The position numbers and the translations under genes are program-made. The notes under the pieces were generated by a model, which was not told the DNA's origin, searched no databases, and saw only the letters and a program-made list of their open reading frames with translations. Of a stretch of 64,000 nt of DNA, positions 42,961-55,375 are shown in pieces. Source of the DNA: Pseudoscleropodium purum (lineage: Eukaryota > Streptophyta > Bryopsida > Hypnales > Brachytheciaceae); assembly GCA_963969395.1 (NCBI GenBank), contig OZ017796.1:40662243-40726242 (forward strand), written 5' to 3'. The number at the start of each line of letters is the position of its first letter. Position 1 is the stretch's first letter.

Positions 42961-44727
42961 TCAACACATGATATCATTTGCTAGTGACTCTATCCACCAA
43001 TATGGAAGGAGCTTCTTCATAATGTATCCGGACCATGGAAACACACTTTTCAAAGGTGTAAATTTGTCCACGCTATACAAGGAAAATGTAGAAATTGTAG
43101 ATTTTGAAGTATAATATGGCAAGTGCTTGCATAAGTCGCATGCTTTGTCTTGGTTTCTTCGAATGTCACGCTTGCTTGTTAGTTCTTCATTACATACATC
43201 ATGCCGATTTATAGGTATAGAAGGCCAACTTTGTTTTTCTTCCTCCCAAGCATTCCAAATGGACTGCCAATTTGCAACTTCCTCCGGATTAGAATTATCT
43301 GGCACATCAATATTATTTTCCACAAAACCTTCTCGCATTTTGTTGATAACAATGATTTCTGTGAGTCGACGAAATGGCATACATTCAGGAACAAAGAGCG
43401 GACCTGTAGAACAAAACATTTGCCATGTGGATTGAATGGTATTAAGCAATACCATCCTTGAGAGACCTTCACAAGATGGAAGAATAGGTTGCTCTAAAAA
43501 TGATTGCAACCCAAATTGAACCTTAAATTGCTCAAGAGCATCACCAAATTCAATAGCCCATATAGCAAAGTCCTCTTGGTTGTACTTGTTAGAAATTGTA
43601 CAAACAAACTCCTTCAATTCTAAGAAATTGGATTCAAGGCTAGAATTCCTTAGCTGAAGGCTCTCATCATTACAACTATCGAATATTGGATTGTACAACT
43701 TTGTTCCTTCAACAAAACCTTTCAATTCTGATACAATATCAATAAAGGATGGTCGAGCATCAAAGTCATGATGCCAGCACTTGTTCAACAACTCTTTCAT
43801 TTTGGGATTGAGATTTAAAGGTAGCTTTGGCCTCTCACCAAACAAAACCACATCATAATCACTCAACCCAATGCCCTCGAATGGAATGTGACTTGTCAAA
43901 ATCTCATAGCAAGTCATTGCAAAGCTATATACATCTGATTTTGTAGTAAACGGAAGGGTTCTCATTAAGTCTCTATGAATAGATGTGTCAACACTTCCTG
44001 TATTGTAAAGATGTGTGATATCTTTTAAGCTTTGCAAGATTTCAGGAGCTCTCCAAAAACCTGTTCCAAAAACTGTAAGTGAAATATCGAAGTCACAATA
44101 AATACACTTGCCGGAGTGTCATCATCTTCGCCGATATTCTTAATAAAGATGTTGTCTGCCTTGAGATCACGATGTACGATATTGAGTAGATGCAAATGAG
44201 CCATGCCTATTGCAAGTTGGATGATGATCATCATTGCAATGGGACCATGGAAAGGTCTTCCCTTGTAAATTCCTTTCCTCATGTGCTTGTCAATACAATC
44301 ACGAAGACTGGAGTCATATTTCTCCATGGCAAGGCAGAAGGAGTCCTTATAAATGAAATAGCCATAGAATTTGCAAATAAAATGGCAATCCAAATAGCAA
44401 GTAAAGAGCTCTTCTGGCCATTGACCAAAGCGACCCTCAAGAGGCTCGCCTTTGAATTTCTTTACAGCCCACTGCCCAACTACTGTTGCCAGTTCTTTGT
44501 TGTTCAGTTCTTCTGAGAGAACCCGTTTTGTAAATTTTGCCTTGACCACCTTCTCCAATCTGCTCATGCAATTGAATATGATCGCTCACAAATTTTGATA
44601 CCTTCTTCCCTGGAAGTATACGAACGATATTCTCTCCAGGTTGTGGTACATTGTCAATAGAAGTCCAATACAAGCTCGTCGAGGATGAAGCTTCGAAATG
44701 CTCCTGCCAGACGTTTAACAAAGTCAT
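42961..44727 (-). pseudogene. TKL-like protein kinase gene with C-terminal extension, two frame breaks
   Basis: In order on the minus strand it has a glycine loop IGEGGQGKIYK, then after a frame break the ATP-binding-lysine region QWAVKKFKGE. The catalytic loop IVHRDLKADNIFI follows near 44150. After a second break it has CDFD at 44086-44094 where active kinases usually have DFG, then GTGFWRAPEIL, TTKSDVYSFAMTCYEIL, GERPKLPLNLNP and CWHHDFDARPSFIDIVSEL. About 200 more residues of unrecognised sequence run to the stop at 42961. The catalytic-loop and lysine motifs suggest descent from an active Ser/Thr or dual-specificity kinase. The breaks lie near 44480-44560 and near 44105. Small introns are possible at these points, but no clean GT/AG pairs were seen. 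Confidence 0.75.
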
Positions 44728-46949
44728 ATCAATGTTGCAAGGTTTGAGCTGAATCCATGCTTTTGAACATCATGCTTGTTATCTTCAAGCCACAACTCCT
44801 ACATGTCATATTACTTTCATATAAGAAGAAACTACAAACATCATTGCATACAAGAAGAAAGTGCATAACATACTGGTACTTTCAAGTGAAAATGTAATTA
44901 TCCCAATTCGTTTTTAGCATGCGCTTCAGAGACTGTGCTGTTCATCTAAAGCACTACCACCCCACCATGTAGTAAGTTTGAAACCATGTTGTAAGGCTGC
45001 ATAAGTGTCAAGCTCTCAACTACAAGTACTGAACTAAAGACAAGCCAAGGCCTCTATCAAGGATAATATCGGTGACATGAAGTTAAAAGAGGCAAATGGA
45101 TGCAACATTTGTCTAACAGAGGCGCTCATTCAGCATCCTCATGAAGAGAATATGAGCAAGATATATCGTTGCCCAAATACTTCTACAATTGCTAGCTACA
45201 ATTTCTCCACCCTAACAGCCTAACCACATTGTAGACGTAAAAGATGAATGCAGAAAGAACCATGGCGAACAATGAGCATTCAGGGAACTTGAAAATCAAG
45301 ACTCTAGAAGGTAGAGAAGAGCAGGTCTCTCAAACACAATCCCCTGCACAGGTCTCACTTGATGCTTAAAAGAAGTAATCTATCCAGATTGCATTTCTTT
45401 AAAACATATAACAGATAGCACAAGGGTAAAGTTTGCAAAGAAATACCAAACTCACAAGACATTGCTCATGGATTCCCCACATTGAAGTGGTGAACCCATC
45501 GTAAAACTCTGGTGGTGGGTTTCAAAATCAAGCCCACAATGTACAAGGAAGTAACAAAATTTTCGGCAAAAATCAAGCAAATTATACAATCCTCAGCAGA
45601 GAATAATTCAGCGCCAAACAAAACTCAGAATTGCATTGCTCAAACGACAAATCAAACTTGAAATGCAGGATCCTCTCAACTACTTACTGAACAGAAGTCA
45701 AATGTTCATTGTTTGCAAACGATCAGAGATCAATGATCTGGACTACTTTACTACTGAACGGAAGTCTCTCCTCACTCCTCAACTTCATTTAAAGATCTTC
45801 AAAAGGTGGTGGTGGTGGTGCTGGGGATTTAGTGATTTGGTCGTATAGTACACTGACTCTAGAGTCTGCTTTTAAAGTTCAGAAACCGAAGCATTCACGA
45901 ATACTTACATTCGGAGATTCCTTTCAGCTTATCACTTACACGACAAGGTTCTACGTCATACAGCATTTGATCTCTGACCCTAGAAACAGGTTTCCAAAAA
46001 TCGACAGTTCAAACATTCAGTTATACTTTCACAGGTTCTGATATTATACATTCAATTATACTTTCACAGCGTCTGATCAAAATTCCACTACACGATGAGG
46101 TTCTGACCATGCGACATTTGGTCAGTGATCCCACGAACAACTTCCCAAAATTGAAATTCTAGACGAATTCTAATGCCTCTAAGCAATCCTTCCGACCTTC
46201 CACAATACCACCAAAACGAGGTCCTACGTCATGTAACGGAAGTCGACAACGAAAGCTACACAACACTTTCAGTACTTTTCTTCAAGCTACTTTCAAAGAA
46301 AGAAAAGGATCAGATAGGATTCAAGCAACGTATAGAAATACCAGTGAGCACAGATCGACAGATAAATAATCTCCAGCTAGTACTTCAGATCGGAACTGGA
46401 ATTCGATCAACATCGAAAGCTGCACATGAAGCTAGTTTCCTCGGAAGTGCTCATCAAACAAAATGCAGATTCAAACGAAAAGGATTCGATTCGAGCAAGG
46501 GCTGGAAAAATGAGGGAAAACGCAGCGCACAATAAATTTCCCGATCTCTGTTCGCAAACAAGCAGGGATTCATAACCTCCACTCATTACTCGATGAAACT
46601 CAACAACGAAAGCTGCACAGTACGTGTCTCTTCCCTCAAACGAACTGCCAAAACAGAAAAGGATCTGACTGCAAGCAAGGCACGGTGTATTACCAGAGGC
46701 TCCAGATTGCAGGTCCGGCCTTCAAGCCTCCAGCTCCATAACGCAGTTAGTCTTCGATTCAACTATATCATCAACCTCGAACAGTTCGAAACCGCAGCAC
46801 CATGCCAGCTTGTCCAGTGGCGCAGTACACCAACCAAGCACCAAAAATCCCGAGCACCAAAAACAGTCCACGAAACCACGAAATCCAGAGCACCCAAGAG
46901 ACCAAGAGACTGCGAAACCATCTCCGAACAGTCTGAAGCGCTTCTGCTG
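44728..46949. other. Upstream of kinase; no gene confirmed
   Basis: Balanced composition from about 45000. Frames at 46173-46535 and 46593-46958 look like composition effects. The stretch could contain untranslated leader or missing 5' exons of the kinase gene. A GGTGGTGGTGGTGG run is at about 45804. Confidence 0.4.
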
Positions 46950-47240
46950 AAGCAATGAATCTAGGGTCCCAACCCTTAACTCCGAAGACGTCGGCTCGGC
47001 GTGGACTTCAGCACTTGGCGGGGAGGGCAGATTTAGAAAGACAATTTGGCGCGCGATTAGCCCGAGGAATAAGCGAGACGTTAAGTACCCCCCATCGAGC
47101 TTTTGAGGGGTACTGTTGGCAGTGGGCCCTGCCCGAGTTGCCCTGCCCTGACACTTCCCGGCCCACCACTTCTCCTCCCCACCCCCACCACAACCTGCAA
47201 ACACAGTCTTCAGTCTCCTCCCACCTCCCAGCAAAAAGAA
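46950..47240. other. GC-rich segment, possibly promoter or repeat edge
   Basis: Locally GC-rich, with several CpGs and C-runs on the + strand. It includes a 42-bp segment (47176-47217) repeated in inverted orientation at 49234-49275. The frames on both strands here are probably not genes. Confidence 0.35.
47176..47217 (-). repeat. 42-bp segment repeated inverted at 49234-49275
   Basis: On the minus strand it reads AGACTGAAGACTGTGTTTGC followed by a G-rich GGTTGTGGTGGGGGTGGGGA-like run. The partner on the + strand has two differences. It may be two copies of a small element edge in opposite orientation. Confidence 0.65.
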
Positions 47241-48098
47241 TGTCTTGAATCTCGTGTGGCAAGTTAAGAGTAGTGTCGATCAAGGATAGAATCAATGATC
47301 CAAAACATACTGATCTCCACGTGCAGGGAAATTTTTATATCCAGTTTTAGTCTGTTTTGTCGTTGTTCTCAAAGTATCAAGAATCATGCTGGACGTGAGG
47401 CCGGGTCAGAAAAATGGAATTACTGGATAAGACAGTTTGGAAGCATTTGTTAGGCACTGATATTTTGATTTATGCTTCTTGAAAGTAGTCATCAAATAAA
47501 GTAGGGATTGATATATTGGAGGGCACTCAGAAGCAAGTCCGTGAGATCCCTTGTTGCAGCTTCTAAGATGATAGACGGTATTGTCGATCCAAACATCGTT
47601 GTTTCTGCATGGGATGAAATCATTCCCATTTCATCTCTCTAAAGCTTGTAATGGAATATGTCGAATGCATACAAGGCAAAGCATTATTCGAAGCCTTATC
47701 CAAACCCGAACGAAACAGATGTTGTGATAGCCATTTTTGACAGCTGGGATATCAAACACACACTGGCCTGAGAATCGCAGGTCGTATTTACTTGATCTGG
47801 AAGCTTGCTTGAGCATGTCTTGACATACTTGTATGCAATTTGGACACCTTATGTCCTCAATTTTGTCCTCAAGTACTGGACAAAGGTGGTCAAACTGAAA
47901 GAAGACCAAGAGGCCATGGAGTATTTTCCAGAGATTTAGCCATTCAACCTGGGCTTTACTGCCGTAGGTTTAATGAACCCTGAGATGGAGTACGTTGCAC
48001 TCTGTTTCTTTTGGAGGTTAACTTATAGTAACAAGAACTCTTCCAACACATGTATAGAGCGCACATAAAATGTTCAGGCATCATCCCAATTCGAAATT

Positions 48099-48389
48099 TT
48101 GCCTTTCATCAGGAAGGCGCGGGATTATTCTGGTCATGCGAGAAATTCGACCTGTTGGTCGAGACAGGCGAGTCCTCTTGGCGTCGAAAGTTGCCACCCA
48201 AATATTAGAATCGATCATTCTTATCGTAATTGCCTCTTCCACTGTTATACTTTCCAGAACCAGAGGCCAAGTGAGGAGGATTGGGCGACTAGGAAAGGGA
48301 CTGGGCAAGGGAGTGAGCATGGAATTCATGGATGGAAGGAAGCTTACTTCAAAATTCCCGTCATCAACCCAAAGGGAACAACCCGGTAA
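48099..48389 (+). CDS. Unrecognised 96-codon frame
   Basis: A frame with normal composition (PSEEDWATRKGTGQGSEHGI, then HGWKEAYFKIPVINP). An overlapping frame at 48070-48510 competes with it. I recognise no family. It might be an exon or retroelement remnant. Confidence 0.25.
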   Translation: MPFIRKARDYSGHARNSTCWSRQASPLGVESCHPNIRIDHSYRNCLFHCYTFQNQRPSEEDWATRKGTGQGSEHGIHGWKEAYFKIPVINPKGTTR

Positions 48390-48668
48390 GATATGGGAGG
48401 GTAGTCAAGCTCACAGCAAGGGACTAACTTACAAAACCAGGCTCCACAAACACAGACAGGCAACTCTTAATAAGCTTCACTTAACAATCCAAGCCTCACA
48501 TAGAAAGTAAATAAGCACTTGAAACCTTAAATGCCAAAGCCTTTGGTTCGAATGATGTACTGTTTCCCCCCTTCAATGGAAATTGTCCAGCTGTTTGAGG
48601 GAAAAAAAATTTTAAACACAAAGCAAACCCTAAATGCCAACCCGTGAAGAGTTTGTCATCTTTGACAT

Positions 48669-49213
48669 AAGGTAAACCTAGCTATGACAGGCAAATCACC
48701 CATGACAGGCACCTAGGGAACTCCCCCATTACAATCTTCTATCAACCCATGAGAAACTTTTTCTTAAAAATGGAATTAAGACTGCATTATGTTGATTTGC
48801 AGTTGTCATCAAAGCCTTGGGATATGGTTATGGAGTTATTAGTAACTATGATAGAACATTGACACTTTTTAAGTGTAAACTATTACTAAGAAGTTATTTC
48901 TTTATGTCATGTCCATGTTAGGAAATCTTGTAACCATGTTAGAGAATGTTATGACTGTTTTGGGTGGTAAGATGACCATTATGGAAACACTTTTTTGTTA
49001 ATTTTAGATAGTCCACAGACTTTTTTGGGCCAACTGGACTGCAAACTTCGAAAATTCTTAAGAAATTCATATTTTGTTGAAAAAATAAAATTGTAGTTGC
49101 TTCTTTCATTTCTCACATTTGTCTTTGTGTGGAAAAAAATCTTATTTTTTTTGTTAATGGCATAAGGACAGATCAACCATTCTGCCTGTCATAGGCAAGT
49201 TTACCTTACCTCA
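48669..49213. mobile_element. 0.54 kb TIR miniature element
   Basis: The left end AAGGTAAACCTAGCTATGAC and the right end in reverse complement AAGGTAAACTTGCCTATGAC form an imperfect terminal inverted repeat of about 25 bp. CATGACAGGCA-type motifs lie inside. The body aligns with 52312-52782 (for example GTTGAAAAAATA.AATT, TTGTAGTTGC/TTTAATTGCAC). No coding capacity. The target duplication is not clear. Confidence 0.6.
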
Positions 49214-49805
49214 AGAGATGTTCCGCAGTGTAAAGACTGAAGACTGTGTTTGCAAGTTGTGGTGGGGGCGGGGAGAATAAGGTCGTGATCCACGATGCGA
49301 TGTACGTAGTCCATACTTCCCTCTTCGTGAAAGTCAACGGCGATGGACAGGGTGTCACAGCCAAAGAGTGTTTTGGGCGAATTTTCAGAATTGAAAAATG
49401 TGCCTTTTCCATATCCCGAAAGTCAACCCCTTTCTGAGAGCATTCCCACCCGTCCTCTAAAACGGATGACCTCTCTTTTGTGGCCTCCAAAATCGCCCCA
49501 CCCGTCCTCCAAAATAGATGGCTTCTCTCCGGGCCTTGCTTGGAAGTGGTGGTTGGCTTCCAAAACAAGGACCTTTTGGAGGCTGGATCACGGCCTCCAA
49601 ACCCGCCTCCAAAACATGAAGAGACAAAACACTACAAATCTTTCCACAAAAGCGCCCAATGAAACCTTCATGTGAATCCCTCCCATGAAACTTTCCTGCA
49701 AAACCCCGAGGCTTTTTGCACTCCAGAGCCAGCCTATGGGTGAGGCACCTCAGTTGCCAAGGCGGATAGTCTCCTTCATTGGCACCCAAATCCGCCTGCA
49801 AAATG
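49214..49805. other. GC-richer repeat-like segment with CCTCCAAAA motifs
   Basis: It contains at least five CCTCCAAAA/CCTCCAAAC motifs between 49480 and 49620, and related TTTTGGAGG. Frames on both strands overlap here, and none has a recognised domain. It probably belongs to an unclassified repeat. Confidence 0.4.
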
Positions 49806-52311
49806 CAAGAGCGGTGGGCATGTTCTAAATCATCACTTTCAAACGAATTTTTGCCCCCAACAAATCCAGGCTAGGAAAAAGGCTATTGTACACAAAATAA
49901 AAAAATTAGGTTGCCTTCCTCCAACAAAGTTAACGTCAATTTTGATAAAGTAGTGATATTTTGGCCTCATTTTTTTACCAAGCATTCAAAAAATCTATGA
50001 CAAGTGTAGATATAGAAATCTAAAAAATTTAAAGATTTTAAAATTCTAGAAATGGTATAGATTTCTAACCGCATAGTCAAAATTATCTAAGACAACTTAT
50101 ATACGGGACATTCGTAGTTACCCAGCTTACAATGGAAATTAATCAGTGACAACTCTTCAGTCCAACCTTGACATAAATGGACATGCATGGCAAATTGGTG
50201 CAAGTCCATTGAAATGGTGCGGCCTAGACAGGACTTCCTCTGAAGAAAATACAAGCATCACCTACTGTAGTTTACTTGTATAGCTTGATTAATAGTCAAG
50301 GTGCAATAGTGTAGAAGTAATGGGAAATAAATATTGACATATAATATGATCAACTTTAAAAAATCGTATAAAATGAGAATAAATTCTCCAAAATGTCTAA
50401 TGTAGCATTGATTCATTTAGGGCAAGCATTATTTCTTCTCTATTGATATGCTACATGTCTACATGATTATTCACTTATTCATGAAACTTTCTCAATTATT
50501 TTAAATGGATGAAGACAATGCACTATTCAAGGTATCCAGCATTCATTCATCTAAAGATTGGATGAAATTTTAGGAAACAAAATGATTGTTACTTAAGGCT
50601 AGTAAGTGATTAGCAAGAAGTTTCATCACACTAAATTGTCTATAGTTAGTTAAAAACATCAAAATACCTATTTTCTTGAGACTTCGTAATTTTTCAGTTG
50701 ACTTCTTCTACTTATAGAATATTTGTGCTATATTTTCCTTGGGGACAATTTTATTGCAAGTGTATATATTGGCCATATGTTTTTTAAAGTTCAAAAATTG
50801 TTTTTCTAATTTGAAAGTATTCCAAAAATAAATCATGATTATTGCAATCAATAATTAATAATGCAACAAAATCACTAAGTGTTTCTTACAATCATCCTTG
50901 AGGATTTTGTGCAATTTTTAGGGACAATTAAAAAACTTGAATTTGAGATCATCTTTAAAAGACTACACAGATTGCCAAATATTATTTTGAAGTAGGAAAA
51001 TGTTTATTTTGCATACAAGCTGAAAGTGTCCTTCTATATCCAAACACTTTTTATAAGAATCTTTGTTTTGCGATGTAATTATTTGATCCAAAATCTTTAA
51101 AAATTAGAAAATAATTTTTTTAAATACATGTTTAAGTGATTTTACAAAATAAAAATCTTTAAAATCCAATTTGTTAAATTTTGCAAATAGTTTTTGGAGA
51201 GATTTTTTTGACTTCAAAAAATCATAGAAACACATTGTATTCAATAATCTACTATTTTTAATTCTCTATTAATTTTCAAAAAATAAATTTATAATTTAAA
51301 TCCATAATGGAAAATTTATTTAAAATGATAGATTGATAATATTACACATGCCATTTTGACCATCTAGAACAAGTATAGATTTTAAACCATGTAGTGTAAA
51401 CCATCTTAAAAAAATATAGATTTCAAAACAAGTAGTCTAAATTGTACAAATGCTGAAGTTATGGAATGGCACCATTTTAATGAAATTTGCCATCATACTA
51501 GTGTACTTTTTTCATTGTCACAACCAAAATAAAAGTGAAGTAATTTTTTTAATTTTACTTATCTCTAAAAACTTTGTAAATCCAAACATCACAAAAAAAA
51601 AAGCTTATGCATCCCTCCTTGCCAAGCACTTTTTAACGGCACCAAGAATGTGACCAAGGAACATGTGGTTGTGCCCTATATTGTTGCAACAATCCTTCTA
51701 AAATTAAAATTTAATTTTTTAATTCATTAAAACTTTGAAATTCAATAACTTTCACATTGTAGTGTGATTGTGTGAGAAATTGCATGCCTAATACAATCAA
51801 AAAGATTTATGTATAAAAAAATGCAAGGGCTTTGTTTTGTAGTGTTTGAATAATTGTAGAAAAGTTATAATTTTTTAATGTAAAAGATAAATTCATTCAA
51901 TTTTTTAATTAAAAAAGTCTTTAACTTTCAAATCATAGGTCCAAACCCTACAAAATTGGCACAAATAGAAAGCTCTATATACAAAGGAGTGTAAGGGCTT
52001 TATTTTGTGGCATTTGGACATTTATACCTTGGATAGTTTGTTTTGGAGAGGTAAATGGAGTTTTAGATTGGTATTGGTGTTGGTTATAAACGCTAATATG
52101 TGACAAATAAATCTAACCAATCTCAACAAAATTTCAAGTCATAATATAGATAAGAAATAAATGAATAAATAAGTGATTTAAGAAAATCCTGTAATTCACA
52201 AAAAAACTAGCATGGATGATTTTCCATACTCAAAACACTTCAAGCATTAGAAGAAATTTCAACCCTTTGGAAGATTGTGAGCTTTGAGGGCATTTGTGGA
52301 ATTACCAACTA
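49806..52311. other. 2.5 kb AT-rich intergenic DNA, no gene seen
   Basis: No coding signature. The 67-codon frame at 51450-51653 has no recognisable motif. Confidence 0.5.
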
Positions 52312-52782
52312 AGGTAAAATGGCCCATTGTGCGCTAAATACCCATTGAGGACACCCAGGAATAATCCCATTGTGGTTGTTTTTTAAAGAATGAGATTTAA
52401 GTCATAATCAATGCCTTAACTAACCGGGATGGAGTACTTAGTGACCACATTAGGAACTTTCAGCTTTTTAGTGTTAGTTCATTATATAACATCACTATTC
52501 TAGGGCTTCCATATTAGAAATTATTGTGACTATTTTAGATGAGTTTGATAAACATTATGGATACAATTTTTGTTGGTCTTGGGGTAGTCTAGAGACTCTT
52601 TTAGGTGAAACACTTCAAATATTCATAACAAATGCATACTTTGTTGAAAAAATATAATTTTAATTGCACTTGCCATTTTTGACACTTGTTTGCACATGAA
52701 ATTTTTTTATTTTATTTCAACAATGACATGGAGGTAAGCTCCCCATTTAGTCCAAAATGGGATGTCTCACTTTACCACGTGA
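52312..52782. mobile_element. Second, diverged copy of the 0.5 kb TIR element
   Basis: The ends are GGTAAAATGGCCCATT (left) and GGTAAAGTG...CCCATT (right, reverse complement). The internal sequence matches 48780-49190 in the same orientation at moderate identity. Non-coding. Confidence 0.5.
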
Positions 52783-55004
52783 GTGATTTGATGTAATTAC
52801 AATTATGCCATATCAATAGTTGATTGTTTAATTATTTTTTAAAATATAAAATATAATTTTTTTTTTTAAGTTTGGAATATTGGAATTTTTATTAACTTTA
52901 ATTTTTAATAATTAAATAATCTGATCAGCTATGTAATATTCCCAATGTTGGGAAAAAGATTGAAAAGGCCTCCTAAAAGCCTGAAATCTCTTCTAATGGA
53001 AATAATCTTTCAAGGGTGTTTTAGAAACAAAGAACTAGCCAATGAGCCACCAACTATTTTATTTATGGACCATGGAATTTTCCATTATTAATTCCACATC
53101 AATGATAAGTAAACCCACATAGTAATACATCCACTTAAGAAAATCTATCTTGGAAATAGATTCTTCTTCCTATACTAACTATAGGCATATTAAACTTCAA
53201 CATTCCTAATGAGGTAGAACATGCTAATGTTTTGAATCACCTAATTCTAACATCTATAAGATCTCCCATTTGAGCCAATCTTCCACCTGTTTCCACAATG
53301 TATTAGTCATTTTCTTTAAACAAGCAATTGGATGCAATTGTTAAAGAATGACGAGAAGTTCACATTTATTTATGAATGGTTTAGGGTTAACAAAGAAGTG
53401 GTGTAGTAAATGTTAGTTTACATGACCTTAGTTGTAAATAGATGCTTGTCAAAACAAGTTGTTGCTTCAACCAATAAAAGAAGTGCTTGTAGATTTTTGA
53501 ACTTGTGCTTTTAAAACACCCATCAAATGCGATTGGAGTCATTGATTTTGAACTTGTTTTAAGATGGTCATGACCCCCATTTATTAATGGATTTATATTT
53601 TTGTACCAAATGTGTTTTAAAATTCATATCAATTTAAGTACTTATGACATTAGTATGATTGTACTTGTATTTTGTTCAATTCAACTAATTCTTTCTCTAA
53701 AAAATATGTGCAACAATAAGCACATTGCACAACATATCCAAATTGTCAGTCTAGGTGGTCATAGGTTGTTTTACCTTACTGCTTGCTTTAAGCCTTCAAC
53801 TTTTTTGCAATCTCAGCAATGTACTTTCCTACCTCAGTTTCGCCACCAAAAGAGCCCCCAGTCTTCTCAGACATCCCAACAATATTTTCATCCGGTCATT
53901 GAAGGGGACAATAATCATGCCTTGATGTAACAATTGTATAACAAATGCCAATCTAAAGCTCAATTCCAAGTAAAAAAAAGTCAATCATATAAAAACAAGC
54001 ATAACACCAACAATGCAAGCTCCATTTTCAATCCAAAATTGACATGTAAACTAATAAATAAATGTAGAACCATCAAGGATAATTCTAAAAAATGATACAA
54101 ATAGGATGGAATTTGCAAGAGAGAGAATGAAGTTGTAAATAGAAATTAAGCTTAAACTTAACTTTGAACCATTTTATTTTTGCTTTTATGTCACATAGAG
54201 CATCTCCACTAGCAAATGGTGGAATGGTGCTAGTTTTTCAAAACTTGATGTGTTTCAATGCAAAGGAAAGGATTGCCTAAATACCACACCTCCACTAGCA
54301 CATAGCAAAATTCCAACCACATAACACCATCATAAATATGATCAAAGCCTCTAGTTATCTATATGTTGGTATCATGGCATAGGTCAAATACATGAGCATT
54401 AGTGCTTGATGTATAGCACTTGAGTTTTGATATGGCTTGTGTTGGCAAATTAACACATCTTTAATTGGTGGAATGGACAAAATCAACCATAAACTTTTTG
54501 CTAGGGCAATATCCTACACCCTGATGGAGATGCTTTCAAAATTAAAACTTCACTTATGAAAATGCAATAAAAAAAGTTTTCTAAATATATTTGTAATGCT
54601 ACATTAAGTGGAATTGTTACAATATTCTTACATGATATTTTGTTGACAAACATGGTCAAGCTTGCATTCATTATTTCAACCAAGGATTTTGTTTTTCTTT
54701 CTTTCATTTGCAATTCTCACATGGTTGCATTACATCATTGGTTGTACTTGGACAAAATAGAATTTCTCCATTTTTCATGAGGGTTAAATGTGTCATAAAT
54801 TTGTCCCAAACACCACCTATCATCTATTGATTGGTTTAAGAGGACATAGACTTTTTAAGATCTGATGTCAAAATTATTCAATTTCAATTTCAACACTTGC
54901 TTGTTGGATTTGATCCTTATATAGTTTCTAGAAACAAACTTGAATGTTGAATTTGGTATAGAAAGTGTAAAAACAATCAAGAGATTTATGAGGAAAGTGG
55001 ATCT
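52783..55004. other. AT-rich intergenic DNA, no gene seen
   Basis: No recognisable coding sequence. The 109-codon frame at 53601-53930 ends in a Gln/Ser-rich stretch and looks like chance. Confidence 0.5.
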
Positions 55005-55375
55005 TACGTTGAAGGATCTAGAAGCCCTTCTTTCTTTCCATTGTCAATGAAGATTCTAGCAGGCTTTCTAGCAAGCATTTGAGCCCTTTTATTGGCATGC
55101 TTATTCCCAATGGGCTTTCTAGCATTGTCCATTTCATTAGATTCTCCAAGAAATGCCTGAGCCGTTTCAATGATGTCCAAAAAAGCCTGGAACTAACCCA
55201 TCATCGCAAATTGATCCATAATTGCATTTGTCCAATCTTTGGATAAGTGAAATAAATACCCATCAGGAGGAATTAAATTCTTAGCTTTATGCACTGGTAC
55301 ATCCAAATGCTCCATAGTCTCTTTAGTCTCCGGAAATTGACACTCCAATGGCAACACTATTATTTTTGAATGCAA
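55005..55375 (-). pseudogene. Unassigned coding fragment with one in-frame stop
   Basis: A continuous frame on the minus strand runs through a TAG at 55193-55195. Upstream it has KNLIPPDGYLFHLSKDWTNA. Downstream it has FQAFLDIIETAQAFLGESNE, ARKPIGNKHANKRAQML, and a final GKKEGLLDPS. A proline-glycine-lysine-rich step followed by basic residues is reminiscent of NAM-associated or Harbinger MYB-like proteins, but the match is weak. The stop could be a Trp TGG changed to TAG. Confidence 0.4.

Noticed and set aside
46722..47234. 170-codon minus-strand frame as a gene
   Set aside because: It is overlapped by long frames in other phases in a GC-rich segment. The Gly-rich start comes from the 42-bp repeat, and no motif is present.
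47631..47909. 92-codon minus-strand frame as a gene
   Set aside because: Plus-strand frames over the same bases are equally plausible, and no domain was recognised on either strand.
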